This document shows, in pieces, positions 56,169-64,000 of a DNA stretch of 64,000 nucleotides (position 1 is the stretch's first letter; every line of letters starts with the position of its first letter). Location: assembly GCF_023238445.1 (NCBI RefSeq), contig NZ_CP096658.1:1550001-1614000 (forward strand), read 5' to 3'. Below the pieces are notes generated by a model that saw only the letters and a program-made list of their open reading frames with translations, searched no databases and was not told the DNA's origin. The translations under genes were made by a program, and so were the position numbers. Source of the stretch: Halorussus gelatinilyticus (GTDB lineage: Archaea > Halobacteriota > Halobacteria > Halobacteriales > Haladaptataceae).

Positions 56169-56744
56169 ATGGTAGACGTACTGGGTCTGGGACTCGGGCT
56201 GACGCTCGTCCTCATCGTGGTGGCTCTCCACTACTCGGAGGGTACCGAGTGGCGAACCCCCGACGACATCTCTCAGGAGGTACTCGAACGCCGGGCCGAG
56301 ACCGTGCCGGAGACCGACTTCCCCGAGCCGATGAACCGCTCCATCGGCGGCGGTGGCGGTGCGGTCGCGGTCGGCGGCGGTGCCGAAGGCGAACTCGAAG
56401 GCGACGACGAGGAGGACGCGGGCTTCGACCCCGCCGCCATCTCCGACGACGAGGTCGAGTACTTCGACGTGGAGTACGTCAACGAGGGCGAGACCATCGA
56501 AGTGGCCAACAACGAGACGCTCCTCGAAGCCGGCGAGGAGGAGGACTGGGACCTGCCCTACGCGTGTCGGCAGGGTCAGTGTCTCTCGTGCGGTGGCAAG
56601 GTGCAGGACGGCGACGCGCACGACTACGTCCGCCACAGCAACAACGAGACGCTCGGCGAGGACGAGGTCGAGAAGGGGTACGTCCTGACGTGTACCGCCT
56701 ACCCGACCGACGACTTCACGCTCGAAACTAACGAGACGCCCTGA
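56169..56744 (+). CDS. Membrane-anchored [2Fe-2S] ferredoxin
   Basis: 191 residues from ATG 56169. A single N-terminal transmembrane helix (VDVLGLGLGLTLVLIVVAL) is followed by a Gly/Asp-rich linker with a GGGGG stretch (~58-85) and a plant-type ferredoxin domain (~95-185). The cluster ligands are CRQGQCLSC (C-x4-C-x2-C) with the fourth Cys in YVLTCTAYP. It should shuttle electrons at the membrane, probably on the cytoplasmic face. The soluble halophilic ferredoxin lacks this helix, so this is a distinct paralogue. Confidence 0.88.
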   Translation: MVDVLGLGLGLTLVLIVVALHYSEGTEWRTPDDISQEVLERRAETVPETDFPEPMNRSIGGGGGAVAVGGGAEGELEGDDEEDAGFDPAAISDDEVEYFDVEYVNEGETIEVANNETLLEAGEEEDWDLPYACRQGQCLSCGGKVQDGDAHDYVRHSNNETLGEDEVEKGYVLTCTAYPTDDFTLETNETP

Positions 56745-56860
56745 GACGCACGGCCGTTCGACGGGCCGTTCCGGACCGACGTAGAGATTCTCTTTTCTCC
56801 GCGCCGTCGTACAATTTCAACCCGAAGCATTGAAATCCTAAGAAGTACTGGAATCGGACA

Positions 56861-58318
56861 GTGGCATCGAAATCCGACGATCTCACTGAGGGCGGGTTGG
56901 CACGCCCCCTCTTTCATCTGGCGTGGCCCATCGTCGTCACCCAGTTGCTCCAGGTCGCCTACAACGTCGGCGACGCCTTCTGGTTGGGCCGCTACTCCGC
57001 GAACGCGGTCGGCGCGATCAGCCTCGCCTTCCCTCTGATATACTTCCTCATCGCGTTCGGCGGCGGGTTCAACGTCGCGGGAAGCACGCTGGTCGCCCAG
57101 TACATGGGCGCCGACAGCGACGGCTCGGCCGGCAAGGTCGCGGGCCAGACGCTCGGCTTCGTCGTCCTCGTCGGGGTGATTCTGAGCGCCGTGGGTCACT
57201 TCGGCTCCGGGCCGATGCTGTCGCTGTTCCCGAGCGACGCCGCCACCGCCACGTCGGTCGTCCCGCTGGCCGAGCAGTACATGGAGATATTCTTCCTCGG
57301 ACTCCCCTTCATGTTCGGCTTTCTGGCGTTCTCGGCGCTCCTACGCGGATACGGCGACACCCGGACGCCGATGCGGGTCATGGCGGTCACGGTCGTCCTC
57401 AACGTCGTGTTGGACCCCTTGCTGATATTCGGCGTCGGTCCGGTCCCGGCGCTGGGTATCGAGACCGCCCTCGTCCCGGAGATGGGCATCGAGGGCGCGG
57501 CGCTCGCCACGCTCCTCGCCCGCGTGGTCGGCGGTCTCGTCGGCGTCTACGTGCTGTTCTTCACGAACACCGGGCCGGACGTCCGTCTCGACCACCTCGC
57601 GCCGGACTTCGACTACGTCAGGGACATCGTGCGCATCGGGATTCCCTCGGCGCTCGAACAGTCGGCGGGCGCGCTGGCGATGGTGATGCTCACGGTGATG
57701 ATCGTCACCTTCGAGCCGTCGGTCATCGCAGCGTACGGTCTCGGCAACCGACTCATCTCGCTGGTGTTCCTCCCCGCGGTCGGTCTCGGCAAGGCGACCA
57801 ACACCGTCGTCGGCCAGAACCTCGGCGCTGGGAACGCCGAGCGCGCGGAACGTGCGGTTCGGCTCGCGGCGAGCGTCGGGGCGGGCGTGATGCTCGTGCT
57901 GGCGGTCGTCGCCGCGACGGTGCCCCAACCCATCGTCGAGGTGTTCATGGCGACCGGCACGGCCGAGGCCGCAGAGACGGTCGAGTACGCCGTGGAGTAC
58001 CTCCGGATTCGGACGGTCGAGTTCGCCTTCATCGGCGTGTTCCAGGTGCTAGTCGGAGCGTTCCGCGGCGCGGGCAACACCAAAGTCGCCATGGTCATCT
58101 CGATGGTCACGCTCTGGGTCGTCCGCGTGCCCGCGGTCTACCTCCTCGCGTTCGAGACGACGCTCGGTCCGACCGGCATCTGGGTCGGCGTCGCCCTCGG
58201 CCACGTCGTCGGCGCTATCGCCGCCGCGGCGTGGTTCACCCGCGGGACGTGGAAGGACGCCGTCATCGACAGCGGCTCGGCGGAACCCGTGGCCGAGACT
58301 CCCGTCGCAGAGGACTGA
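56861..58318 (+). CDS. MATE family efflux transporter
   Basis: 485 residues from a GTG start, twelve transmembrane helices in two inverted-repeat halves. Family sequences 'PIVVTQLLQVAYNVGDAFWLGR' (helix 1) and 'GLGKATNTVVGQNLGAGNAERAERAVR' (second half) are clear. It exports drugs or organic cations in exchange for H+ or Na+; NorM/DinF-like. It is followed 49 bases later by tRNA-Arg. Confidence 0.93.
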   Translation: MASKSDDLTEGGLARPLFHLAWPIVVTQLLQVAYNVGDAFWLGRYSANAVGAISLAFPLIYFLIAFGGGFNVAGSTLVAQYMGADSDGSAGKVAGQTLGFVVLVGVILSAVGHFGSGPMLSLFPSDAATATSVVPLAEQYMEIFFLGLPFMFGFLAFSALLRGYGDTRTPMRVMAVTVVLNVVLDPLLIFGVGPVPALGIETALVPEMGIEGAALATLLARVVGGLVGVYVLFFTNTGPDVRLDHLAPDFDYVRDIVRIGIPSALEQSAGALAMVMLTVMIVTFEPSVIAAYGLGNRLISLVFLPAVGLGKATNTVVGQNLGAGNAERAERAVRLAASVGAGVMLVLAVVAATVPQPIVEVFMATGTAEAAETVEYAVEYLRIRTVEFAFIGVFQVLVGAFRGAGNTKVAMVISMVTLWVVRVPAVYLLAFETTLGPTGIWVGVALGHVVGAIAAAAWFTRGTWKDAVIDSGSAEPVAETPVAED

Positions 58319-58367
58319 TTGCGGCTATCATAACCGTTAAACCCGCGTCCGGAGTACGAACGTGTGC

Positions 58368-58440
58368 GGGCGGCTAGTTCAGCGGACAGAACGCTTGGTT
58401 CCGGACCAAGAGGCCATGGGTTCAAATCCCATGCCGCCCG
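58368..58440 (+). tRNA. tRNA-Arg (anticodon CCG)
   Basis: 73 bases. The acceptor stem is GGGCGGC paired with GCCGCCC (58433-58439) and discriminator G. The D arm GTTC/GAAC, anticodon stem CTTGG/CCAAG with loop TTCCGGA (anticodon CCG at 58401-58403) and T arm ATGGG-TTCAAAT-CCCAT all pair. No intron is present and CCA is not encoded. It reads CGG codons. Confidence 0.95.
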
Positions 58441-58520
58441 CTATTCTCCAACGCACACGATACTGACGACGGTGAGCGCGCTATCTTCCGTTTAGCCGTG
58501 CGACGAGCCCGAGCGACGCT

Positions 58521-58570
58521 ATCTGAATCACAATTCAAACCGAAGTCGTTATCTGAAGACAGTTTCAAAC
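58521..58570 (+). promoter_or_regulatory. Duplicated ArsR operator at the arsR-acr3 promoter
   Basis: Two copies of ATCTGAA-N6-TTCAAAC, at 58521-58540 and 58551-58570, have centres 30 bp apart, about three helical turns. The second overlaps the expected TATA position before the ATG at 58579. A dimeric ArsR-type repressor binding both on the same face and releasing on metalloid would fit. Confidence 0.75.
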
Positions 58571-58578
58571 AGCTATCG

Positions 58579-58971
58579 ATGACAGAAGCTACGACCCGAA
58601 TCCGTCGGCTCCTCACCGACGAACTCGGGGAATGCTGTGAGTCGGACGTGAAACAGCGACTCGACGAGTTGGAGTCGCTGGCGGACGCCGCGCTCGGGAG
58701 CGACGAGGTTCGGCCGGTCTTCGCCGTCCTCGGGAACGAGACGCGGTATCGCCTCGCTCGCGTCCTCGCCGCCGCCGAGGACGACCTCTGCGTCTGCGAA
58801 CTCGAACCGCTGGTGGAGGTCAGCGAGAGCGCGGTGAGCCACGCCCTGTCGGACCTCGTGGACGCCGGCCTCGCCACTCGCCGTAAGGACGGCAACTGGC
58901 GCTACTACGCGTCCACGTCGCTCGCCGAGGAGTTGTTCGCGACCGCCGACCGGGAGGTGGCCGCGGAATGA
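58579..58971 (+). CDS. arsR: ArsR-family metalloid-responsive repressor
   Basis: 130 residues from ATG 58579. A winged helix (~45-115) carries the recognition region VSESAVSHALSDLVDAGLA. Cys71 and Cys73 in DDLCVCEL occupy the place of the arsenite/antimonite site ELCVCDL of ArsR; a further pair, Cys19-Cys20, may supply the third thiol. It overlaps the downstream acr3 gene by ATGA, giving an arsenic-resistance operon with paired operators upstream. Confidence 0.93.
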   Translation: MTEATTRIRRLLTDELGECCESDVKQRLDELESLADAALGSDEVRPVFAVLGNETRYRLARVLAAAEDDLCVCELEPLVEVSESAVSHALSDLVDAGLATRRKDGNWRYYASTSLAEELFATADREVAAE

Positions 58972-60020
58972 GCGACGACCTCGGCGTCCTCGACAGATAC
59001 CTGACGGTCTGGATCGGTCTCGCGATGGTCGTCGGCGTCGCGCTCGGCCGCTTCGTGCCCGGCGTCGCGGACGTACTCAACTCGGTCACGTGGCACGGGA
59101 CGAGTCTGCCAATCGCGCTGGGGCTGTTCGTGATGATCTTCCCCATCATGGCCGAGATCGACTACGGTCGCATCCCCCGGGTCACGCGCACGGCCCGGAA
59201 GGAGATCGGTCTGACGCTCGCGTTCAACTGGCTGGTCGCGCCGTTCCTCATGTACGGACTCGCGGTGTTCTTCCTCGGGGGCCACCCCGAGTTCGTGACC
59301 GGTCTCGTCATCGTGGGCATCGCGCCCTGCATCGCCATGGTGCTGGTCTGGAACGAACTCGCGGCCGGGAACCAAGAGATGTGCGCGGTCTGCGTCGGCG
59401 TCAACAGCCTCCTGCAAATCGCGCTGTTCGTCCCCTACGCGTTCCTGTTCCTGACCGTCCTCCGGGGGACGGCGGTGGACGTCTCGATGGGGCTCGTCGC
59501 CCAGATGGTTCTCGTGTTCCTCGGGCTTCCGCTCGCGCTCGGCTACCTCGCCCAACGGGTCGCGTTCCGGACCATCGGCCGCGAGGCGTACTACGGCCGG
59601 GTCGTCCCGCGAATCGGTCCGTTCGGCCTGCTCGGACTGCTGTTCACGGTCGTCGTGATGTTCGCGCTCAAGGGCGACTACATCGTCTCGAACCCCGGCG
59701 AAATCGTCCTCATCGCGGTTCCGCTGTTCGTCTTCTTCGCGGGCCTGTGGGCCGTCGCGTACGGCGTCAGCGCGTTCGTCGGGTTCGACTACGCCGAGAG
59801 CGTGAGCGTGGCGTTCACCGCGGCCTCGAACAACTTCGAACTCGCCATCGCGGTCGCCGTCGCCGTCTTCGGTATCGAGAGCAACGTCGCGCTCGCCACC
59901 GTCGTCGGCCCGCTCATCGAAGTGCCCGTCATGCTCGCGCTGGTCCGGGTCGCGCTCGCGACGAGAGACTCCCTGTTCGCGGACGCCGCGGGCACGTCGG
60001 GGCCGGCGTACTCCGACTGA
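58968..60020 (+). CDS. acr3: ACR3-family arsenite efflux permease
   Basis: 350 residues, ten transmembrane helices. The family's essential Cys is present as Cys121 in VGIAPCIAMVLVW, followed by a conserved Glu-containing GNQEMCAVCVGVNSLLQI region and 'AASNNFELAIAVAVAVFG' in a late helix. It expels arsenite or antimonite, powered by the membrane potential. It is co-transcribed and overlapped with arsR. Confidence 0.95.
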   Translation: MSDDLGVLDRYLTVWIGLAMVVGVALGRFVPGVADVLNSVTWHGTSLPIALGLFVMIFPIMAEIDYGRIPRVTRTARKEIGLTLAFNWLVAPFLMYGLAVFFLGGHPEFVTGLVIVGIAPCIAMVLVWNELAAGNQEMCAVCVGVNSLLQIALFVPYAFLFLTVLRGTAVDVSMGLVAQMVLVFLGLPLALGYLAQRVAFRTIGREAYYGRVVPRIGPFGLLGLLFTVVVMFALKGDYIVSNPGEIVLIAVPLFVFFAGLWAVAYGVSAFVGFDYAESVSVAFTAASNNFELAIAVAVAVFGIESNVALATVVGPLIEVPVMLALVRVALATRDSLFADAAGTSGPAYSD

Positions 60021-60119
60021 CGCCCCCGCCCACCGCGACGACTGCGCCGACCGCGTCGAGCGCCGTCCGATTCGCCGGAGGCGATAGTTCTTACTCGCTC
60101 GCCCGAGAGGGACCGACAG

Positions 60120-61238
60120 ATGACCGCGACAGTTCGACTCCGCCGCGCCCTCGAAAAGTGCGAGACCGAACGGGCACCCGATCCGCGCCTGACGGTCTTC
60201 GACGTGACGCCCGAGCGAACCGACGACGCGATTCTGCTCTCGGGCACCGTCCTGACCGACCACCTGAAAGCGAGAGCGGTCGAGGCCGTCGAAGCGGTCG
60301 CCGACGCGCCCGTCGCCGCGACAGACGTGACCGTCCTCGACGCCGAGGCCCGCCGGCGGACAATCACCGCGCCGGTCGCGCCGATCCGCGGGGCGCCGGC
60401 CGACGACGCCGAGCAGGTGACGCAGGTACTCTACGGCGCGGCCGTCGAGGCGTTCGACGCCGACGGCGACTGGCGTCGGGTCCGGACGCCCGACGGCTAC
60501 GTCGCGTGGGTCGAACGCGCCGCGCTCGCGGAGTCGGTCGGAATCGACGCCGACGCGGTGGTGTCGGCCGGGGTCGTCCGCGACCTCGCCGGCGGTGAGG
60601 TCGCGGGCTCGTCCGAGACCGCCCCCGCCGACGAGTCCGACGTCCCAGAAACGCTCTACGCGGGCACCGAGTGCCGGATTCTGGACGAGGACGCGGATGG
60701 AGAGCGGTCGGCCGGAAGTCGGTCGGACGGAGGACGGTCGGCCAGCGAGTCGGAATCCGCCGCGGCGGACTCCGACGGGCGCGTCCGGGTCCGGTTCCGG
60801 ACCGGCGCGGAGCGAACCCTGCCGGCCGACACCGTGGCTCGGACTCCGGCCGAACCGACCCGCGAGGGCGTGGTCGCGGCGGCCCGGAGCTACCTCGGCA
60901 CCGAGTACGTCTGGGGCGGCATGACGGTCGAGGGCATCGACTGCTCCGGACTAACGTGGACGGCGTACCACCGAAACGGCGTCTCGCTCCCCCGCGACGC
61001 CGACCTCCAGCGTCGAATCGGCGAGGAGGTGGCCCGCGAGGAGGTCGCGGGCGACGAACTCGCGCCGGGCGACCTGCTATTCTTCCCCGGCCACGTCGCG
61101 CTGAGTCTCGGCGGAGCGGAGTTCGTCCACGCCTACGGCGACGCGAACGAGGTCGTCGTGGACAGCCTCGACCCCGACGCCGAGAACTACAACGCGCAAC
61201 TGGACGAGGACTTCGAGTTGGCGACGCGACCGCTCTGA
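60120..61238 (+). CDS. NlpC/P60 family endopeptidase with SH3-like domains
   Basis: 372 residues, no signal peptide, so intracellular. The N-terminal ~65 residues are a small alpha/beta region. Bacterial SH3-like strands follow (~85-140, 'DGDWRRVRTPDGYVAWVERAALA'; ~175-245), and the C-terminal NlpC/P60 domain has catalytic Cys275 in GIDCSGLTW and His325 in FPGHVALSLGG. The layout matches YkfC-type gamma-D-glutamyl endopeptidases acting on murein tripeptides. It is placed just upstream of dgcN and dgcA, which fits recycling of muropeptides. An archaeal substrate is unknown. Confidence 0.88.
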   Translation: MTATVRLRRALEKCETERAPDPRLTVFDVTPERTDDAILLSGTVLTDHLKARAVEAVEAVADAPVAATDVTVLDAEARRRTITAPVAPIRGAPADDAEQVTQVLYGAAVEAFDADGDWRRVRTPDGYVAWVERAALAESVGIDADAVVSAGVVRDLAGGEVAGSSETAPADESDVPETLYAGTECRILDEDADGERSAGSRSDGGRSASESESAAADSDGRVRVRFRTGAERTLPADTVARTPAEPTREGVVAAARSYLGTEYVWGGMTVEGIDCSGLTWTAYHRNGVSLPRDADLQRRIGEEVAREEVAGDELAPGDLLFFPGHVALSLGGAEFVHAYGDANEVVVDSLDPDAENYNAQLDEDFELATRPL

Positions 61239-61335
61239 GCTAGCGACGCGACCGCGCCGAAAACTATCCGAGGGAAGCGCCGACCCATACATGCGTGGGG
61301 GTCCAATTTTACCGTTCCACGCGTCACGGACAGGC

Positions 61336-62379
61336 ATGGATTTACGGAGTGCGTTCGACCCGCCGGTCCCGACCGTCGTCCTCGCGGAGGGCGAGTTCGG
61401 GCGTCCCGGCGGCAAGACCGCGAACGGCGTCGTCAGCCACAGCGAACTGTTCGAGACGCGGGCGGTCGTGGACTCGACTCGCGCGGGCCGGACGGTCGGC
61501 GAGGTCCTCGACCACCCCGGCCGCTCGGACGTGCCGGTCGTCTCGTCGGTCGAGGAGGCCCTGAGCGTCGCGCCCGAGACCGAGGCGCTGGTCGTCGGCG
61601 TCGCGCCCGCGGGCGGCGACCTGCCGAACGCGTGGAAGGCCGACATCCGCGACGCCATCCGAGCGGGCTGCGACGTGGTGTCGGGACTCCACGTCTTCCT
61701 CGGCGAGCGCGAGGAGTGGCGCGAGTTGGCCGACGACGCGGGCGTCCGCCTGTTCGACGTGCGCAAGCCGCCCGAAGAGGACGACCTCCGGGTCGGCGAC
61801 GGGCGGGTGGACGACGCGGACGCGACGGTCGTCCTCACGCTCGGCACGGACTGCGCGGTCGGCAAGCGGACGACGACCTTCGAACTCTACCGGGCCGCCA
61901 AGGAAGCGGGTCTCGACGCGGGGTGGGTCGCGACCGGGCAAACGGGAATCATGGTGGGCGCGCACCGCGGCGTCGTCGTGGACCGCGTGCCCGCCGACTT
62001 CACCGCCGGCGTCGTGGAGGACTTGGTCTGCGGGGTCGCCGAGGACCACGAGGTGGTCTTCGTGGAGGGACAGGCCGCGCTCTCACACCGGGCGTACTCG
62101 GGCGTGACGCTCTCGTTGCTCCACGGCGCGAACCCCGACGCCGTCGTGCTGGCCCACGACCCCGACCGCGAGACTCGGACCCACTTCGACCGGTTCTCGG
62201 TCGGCTCTGCCGCGGCCGAAATCGACCTGATAGAGTCGCTCGCCGACACCGAGGTCGCGGCCGTCTCGACGTGGGGCGACCCCGACGAGAGCGACCTCGG
62301 GCGACCCGCGGCGAACGTCTACCACGAGGGCGGCCCGGAGCGACTCTTGGAGGCGGTCAGGGAGGCGACCGACTCGTGA
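61336..62379 (+). CDS. dgcN: DUF1611 family protein, D-glutamate N-acetyltransferase DgcN
   Basis: 347 residues from ATG 61336 (an upstream ATG at 61291 adds 15 residues). The N-terminal domain resembles a Rossmann fold. The C-terminal domain has a P-loop GTDCAVGKRT (170-179) and 'VFVEGQAALSHRAYSG'. This is the DUF1611 family, reported as the N-acetyltransferase of a D-glutamate catabolic route in bacteria and halophilic archaea; the partner is DgcA. It overlaps dgcA by GTGA, which supports the assignment. Activity is inferred from family and context. Confidence 0.82.
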   Translation: MDLRSAFDPPVPTVVLAEGEFGRPGGKTANGVVSHSELFETRAVVDSTRAGRTVGEVLDHPGRSDVPVVSSVEEALSVAPETEALVVGVAPAGGDLPNAWKADIRDAIRAGCDVVSGLHVFLGEREEWRELADDAGVRLFDVRKPPEEDDLRVGDGRVDDADATVVLTLGTDCAVGKRTTTFELYRAAKEAGLDAGWVATGQTGIMVGAHRGVVVDRVPADFTAGVVEDLVCGVAEDHEVVFVEGQAALSHRAYSGVTLSLLHGANPDAVVLAHDPDRETRTHFDRFSVGSAAAEIDLIESLADTEVAAVSTWGDPDESDLGRPAANVYHEGGPERLLEAVREATDS

Positions 62380-63500
62380 CCGACGACGCGAGCGTCGGCG
62401 ACGCCGGACGCGAGGCGAACGCCGAAATTCCGGTCGCCGAGGTCCGAGCCGACCCGCTGAACCTCGAACTCGACGCGCCCTTCGAAATCGCGCTCGGCAC
62501 GCGCCACGAGGCACGGAACCTCCTCGTGGAAGTCGAGACCGAGGCGGGCGTCGTCGGCTACGGCGAGGGGTCGCCCCTGCCGCCCGTGACCGGCGAGACG
62601 CAGGGTGCCGCGGTCGAAGTCGCGCGGGCGGCCGCCGACCTGCTCGCGGGCCGGGACCTCGCCGACTACCGCGCCGTCTGTGAGGACCTCCGGGCGGCGT
62701 TTCCCGGCGCGAACTCGGCGCTGTTCGCGCTCGAAACCGCGGTGCTGGACGCCTACTGTCGGAGCAGGGGGCTCGCGCTCTCGGAACTGTTCGGCGGGTC
62801 GCCCGGTTCCGTCGAGACCGACCTGACGATTCCCATCGTGGCGGCCGAGGAAGCCCGCGAGCGGGCTTCCTCGGCCGCGGGCGACGGCGGCGCGGGATTC
62901 TCGCACCTCAAGATCAAGACCGGCGACGAGGTGGAGGCGGCGGTCGAGCGCGTGGCGGCCGCCCGCGAGGGCGCGCCCGACGCCGAACTCAAGGTGGACG
63001 CGAATCAGGGCTGGACGCCCGAGGAGACGCTCCGGTTCCTCCGGCGACTCGGGGAGCGCGGCGTCGAGTTGGCACTGCTCGAACAGCCCGTCCACCGCGA
63101 GGACCTCGCGGGGTTGGCGCGGGTCCGGGACCGCGCGCGAGTCCCGGTCGCGGCCGACGAAGCGGTCTTCTCGCCCGAGGACGCGCTGGCGGTCGTCCGA
63201 GCGGACGCCGCGGACGCGCTGAACGTGAAGTTGGGCAAGTCCGGCCCGATGGCGGCCGCCGACATCGCGGCCATCGCCGAGGCCGCGAATCTGGAGTTGA
63301 TGGTCGGCTGCATGCTCGAAAGCGCGCTCGGCATCCGGGCGAGCGCCCACGTCGTGGCGGGACTCGGATCGTTCGACTACGTGGACCTCGACGGCAACCG
63401 CCTGCTCGCCGAGGACGTGGTGGATTCGGGAGCGAGTTCGGGTCCCGAAATCGAGATTACCGGGCCGGGTCACGGCGTCGTTCCCGAGACCGAGCGATGA
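62376..63500 (+). CDS. dgcA: Enolase-superfamily epimerase, N-acetyl-D-glutamate racemase DgcA / L-Ala-D/L-Glu epimerase-like
   Basis: 374 residues from a GTG inside dgcN's end. It is a muconate-lactonising subgroup enolase: KxK base in LKIKTG (Lys179/Lys181), metal ligands Asp208 (KVDANQGW), Glu236 (LLEQP) and Asp261 (AADEAVFS), and a final Lys285 in NVKLGKSG. The family includes L-Ala-D/L-Glu epimerases that turn over murein dipeptides and DgcA, which racemises N-acetyl-D-glutamate. The DgcN neighbour favours the latter; the NlpC/P60 gene keeps the former possible. Confidence 0.85.
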   Translation: MTDDASVGDAGREANAEIPVAEVRADPLNLELDAPFEIALGTRHEARNLLVEVETEAGVVGYGEGSPLPPVTGETQGAAVEVARAAADLLAGRDLADYRAVCEDLRAAFPGANSALFALETAVLDAYCRSRGLALSELFGGSPGSVETDLTIPIVAAEEARERASSAAGDGGAGFSHLKIKTGDEVEAAVERVAAAREGAPDAELKVDANQGWTPEETLRFLRRLGERGVELALLEQPVHREDLAGLARVRDRARVPVAADEAVFSPEDALAVVRADAADALNVKLGKSGPMAAADIAAIAEAANLELMVGCMLESALGIRASAHVVAGLGSFDYVDLDGNRLLAEDVVDSGASSGPEIEITGPGHGVVPETER

Positions 63501-63558
63501 GGGCTTCGAGTAACGCGAACGGAACACTGATTACTACTGTCCACTGTCACCATTACTC

Positions 63559-64000
63559 ATGAGCGTAACACGCATCTCGGACGCCGACGACGGCGTGTCG
63601 TACAAGCAGGTCGAACTCGACCTCTGGCACCCCAACTGCTGGACGCTGGAAGTGACCGACGACCACCCGAGCACCCACGTCATCGAAAAGTCGCTGTACC
63701 CGACCGACGACCAGATAAAGGGCGACTTCCTGCTCGTCGCGGACGGCGAGACGAGCATCGAGACGTTCGTCGAGGCCATCGACGACCACCGGGTCGTCGG
63801 CGAAGTCGCGGTCCTCAAGCAGTCCGACGAACGCGCTCGCGTCGTCGTCAACTACGAGCGCACGAGCAGCATCGTCCCCGACATCGTGAACTCCGAGTTC
63901 ATGCCGGTCGACCCCGTCCACATCACCGAGGGCACCGAACACTGGACCGTGCTGGTCAGGGCGGACAGACTCGGTGACGTGGTCGAAGCGATGCAGGCGG
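63559..64000 (+). CDS. Bat-type (bacterio-opsin activator-like) regulator, cut by the window edge
   Basis: The first 147 residues are present. The N-terminal domain (QVELDLWHPNCWTLEVTDDHPSTHVIEKSLYP ... DGETSIETFVEAIDDHRVVGEVAVLKQ) has the layout of haloarchaeal Bat/HTH-10 regulators; the helix-turn-helix would lie beyond the edge. It is in the same direction as dgcA, 58 bases away, so it could regulate the D-glutamate genes, but the start has its own spacing and no link is proven. Confidence 0.7.
   Translation, partial: MSVTRISDADDGVSYKQVELDLWHPNCWTLEVTDDHPSTHVIEKSLYPTDDQIKGDFLLVADGETSIETFVEAIDDHRVVGEVAVLKQSDERARVVVNYERTSSIVPDIVNSEFMPVDPVHITEGTEHWTVLVRADRLGDVVEAMQA

Overview
The window is haloarchaeal (class Halobacteria). 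It has very high G+C, strongly acidic Asp/Glu-rich proteins, twin-arginine signal peptides, many promoters with a TATA box about 26 nt before an initiation codon (leaderless transcripts), haloarchaea-type Bat/HTH and PRC-barrel proteins, and bacterial-type uvrB, uvrC and ligA genes typical of this class. I cannot place it to genus. About 65 genes, one tRNA, two clearly broken genes and one regulator remnant can be supported.

Layout. 0-3.1 kb: thiamine-type ABC importer (tbpA-thiP-thiQ, minus strand, running off the left edge). 3.3-10.5 kb: AI-2E family permease gene interrupted by one TGA, a membrane/PQQ-propeller fusion, a PepSY-like secreted protein and a giant beta-helix surface protein. 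10.6-12.5 kb: two divergent tandem-domain rhodaneses. 12.6-16.1 kb: SDR, a MITE, a histidine kinase, a small Cys-containing secreted peptide and a ferritin-like protein. 16.2-21.4 kb: uvrB, HAD protein, a leader peptide plus TauE/SafE permease, SPFH protein.

21.5-26.4 kb holds the most interesting locus: a compact linear azol(in)e-containing peptide (LAP/TOMM) RiPP gene cluster. It has SagB-type oxidoreductase, E1-like cyclodehydratase partner and YcaO cyclodehydratase in one overlapping minus-strand operon, a divergent CPBP (SagE-like) membrane protease, and three tiny paralogous precursor genes. The precursors share a leader ending in VAPGTS but have unrelated Cys/Ser/Thr-bearing cores, and each has its own AT-rich upstream region.

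26.5-48.2 kb is mostly housekeeping: uvrC, secreted nuclease, ABC-2 exporter, ligA, TraB-like protein, class V aminotransferase, MFS, an AbrB/PIN toxin-antitoxin pair with palindromes around its promoter, an S66 peptidase, a GH43 enzyme, metY-metX, a 21-bp tandem repeat, a lipoprotein metalloprotease with a decayed second domain, and an M29 aminopeptidase. 48.2-58.4 kb: a Tat-exported Cys-rich protein (halocin-like architecture), valS, gnd, ATP-grasp, DoxX, frameshifted GNAT, DJ-1/PfpI, a Bat remnant, a membrane-anchored ferredoxin, MATE pump and tRNA-Arg(CCG). 58.5-64 kb: arsR-acr3 with a duplicated operator, then an NlpC/P60 - dgcN - dgcA operon that looks like use of D-glutamate and muropeptides by an organism without peptidoglycan, and a Bat-type regulator cut by the right edge.

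Functional links: the RiPP operon, CPBP protease and precursors form one system. NlpC/P60, DgcN and DgcA (perhaps with the distant S66 peptidase) form a D-glutamate/murein-peptide scavenging set. MetY and MetX make homocysteine from homoserine and sulfide. UvrB and UvrC serve excision repair and LigA is a DNA ligase.
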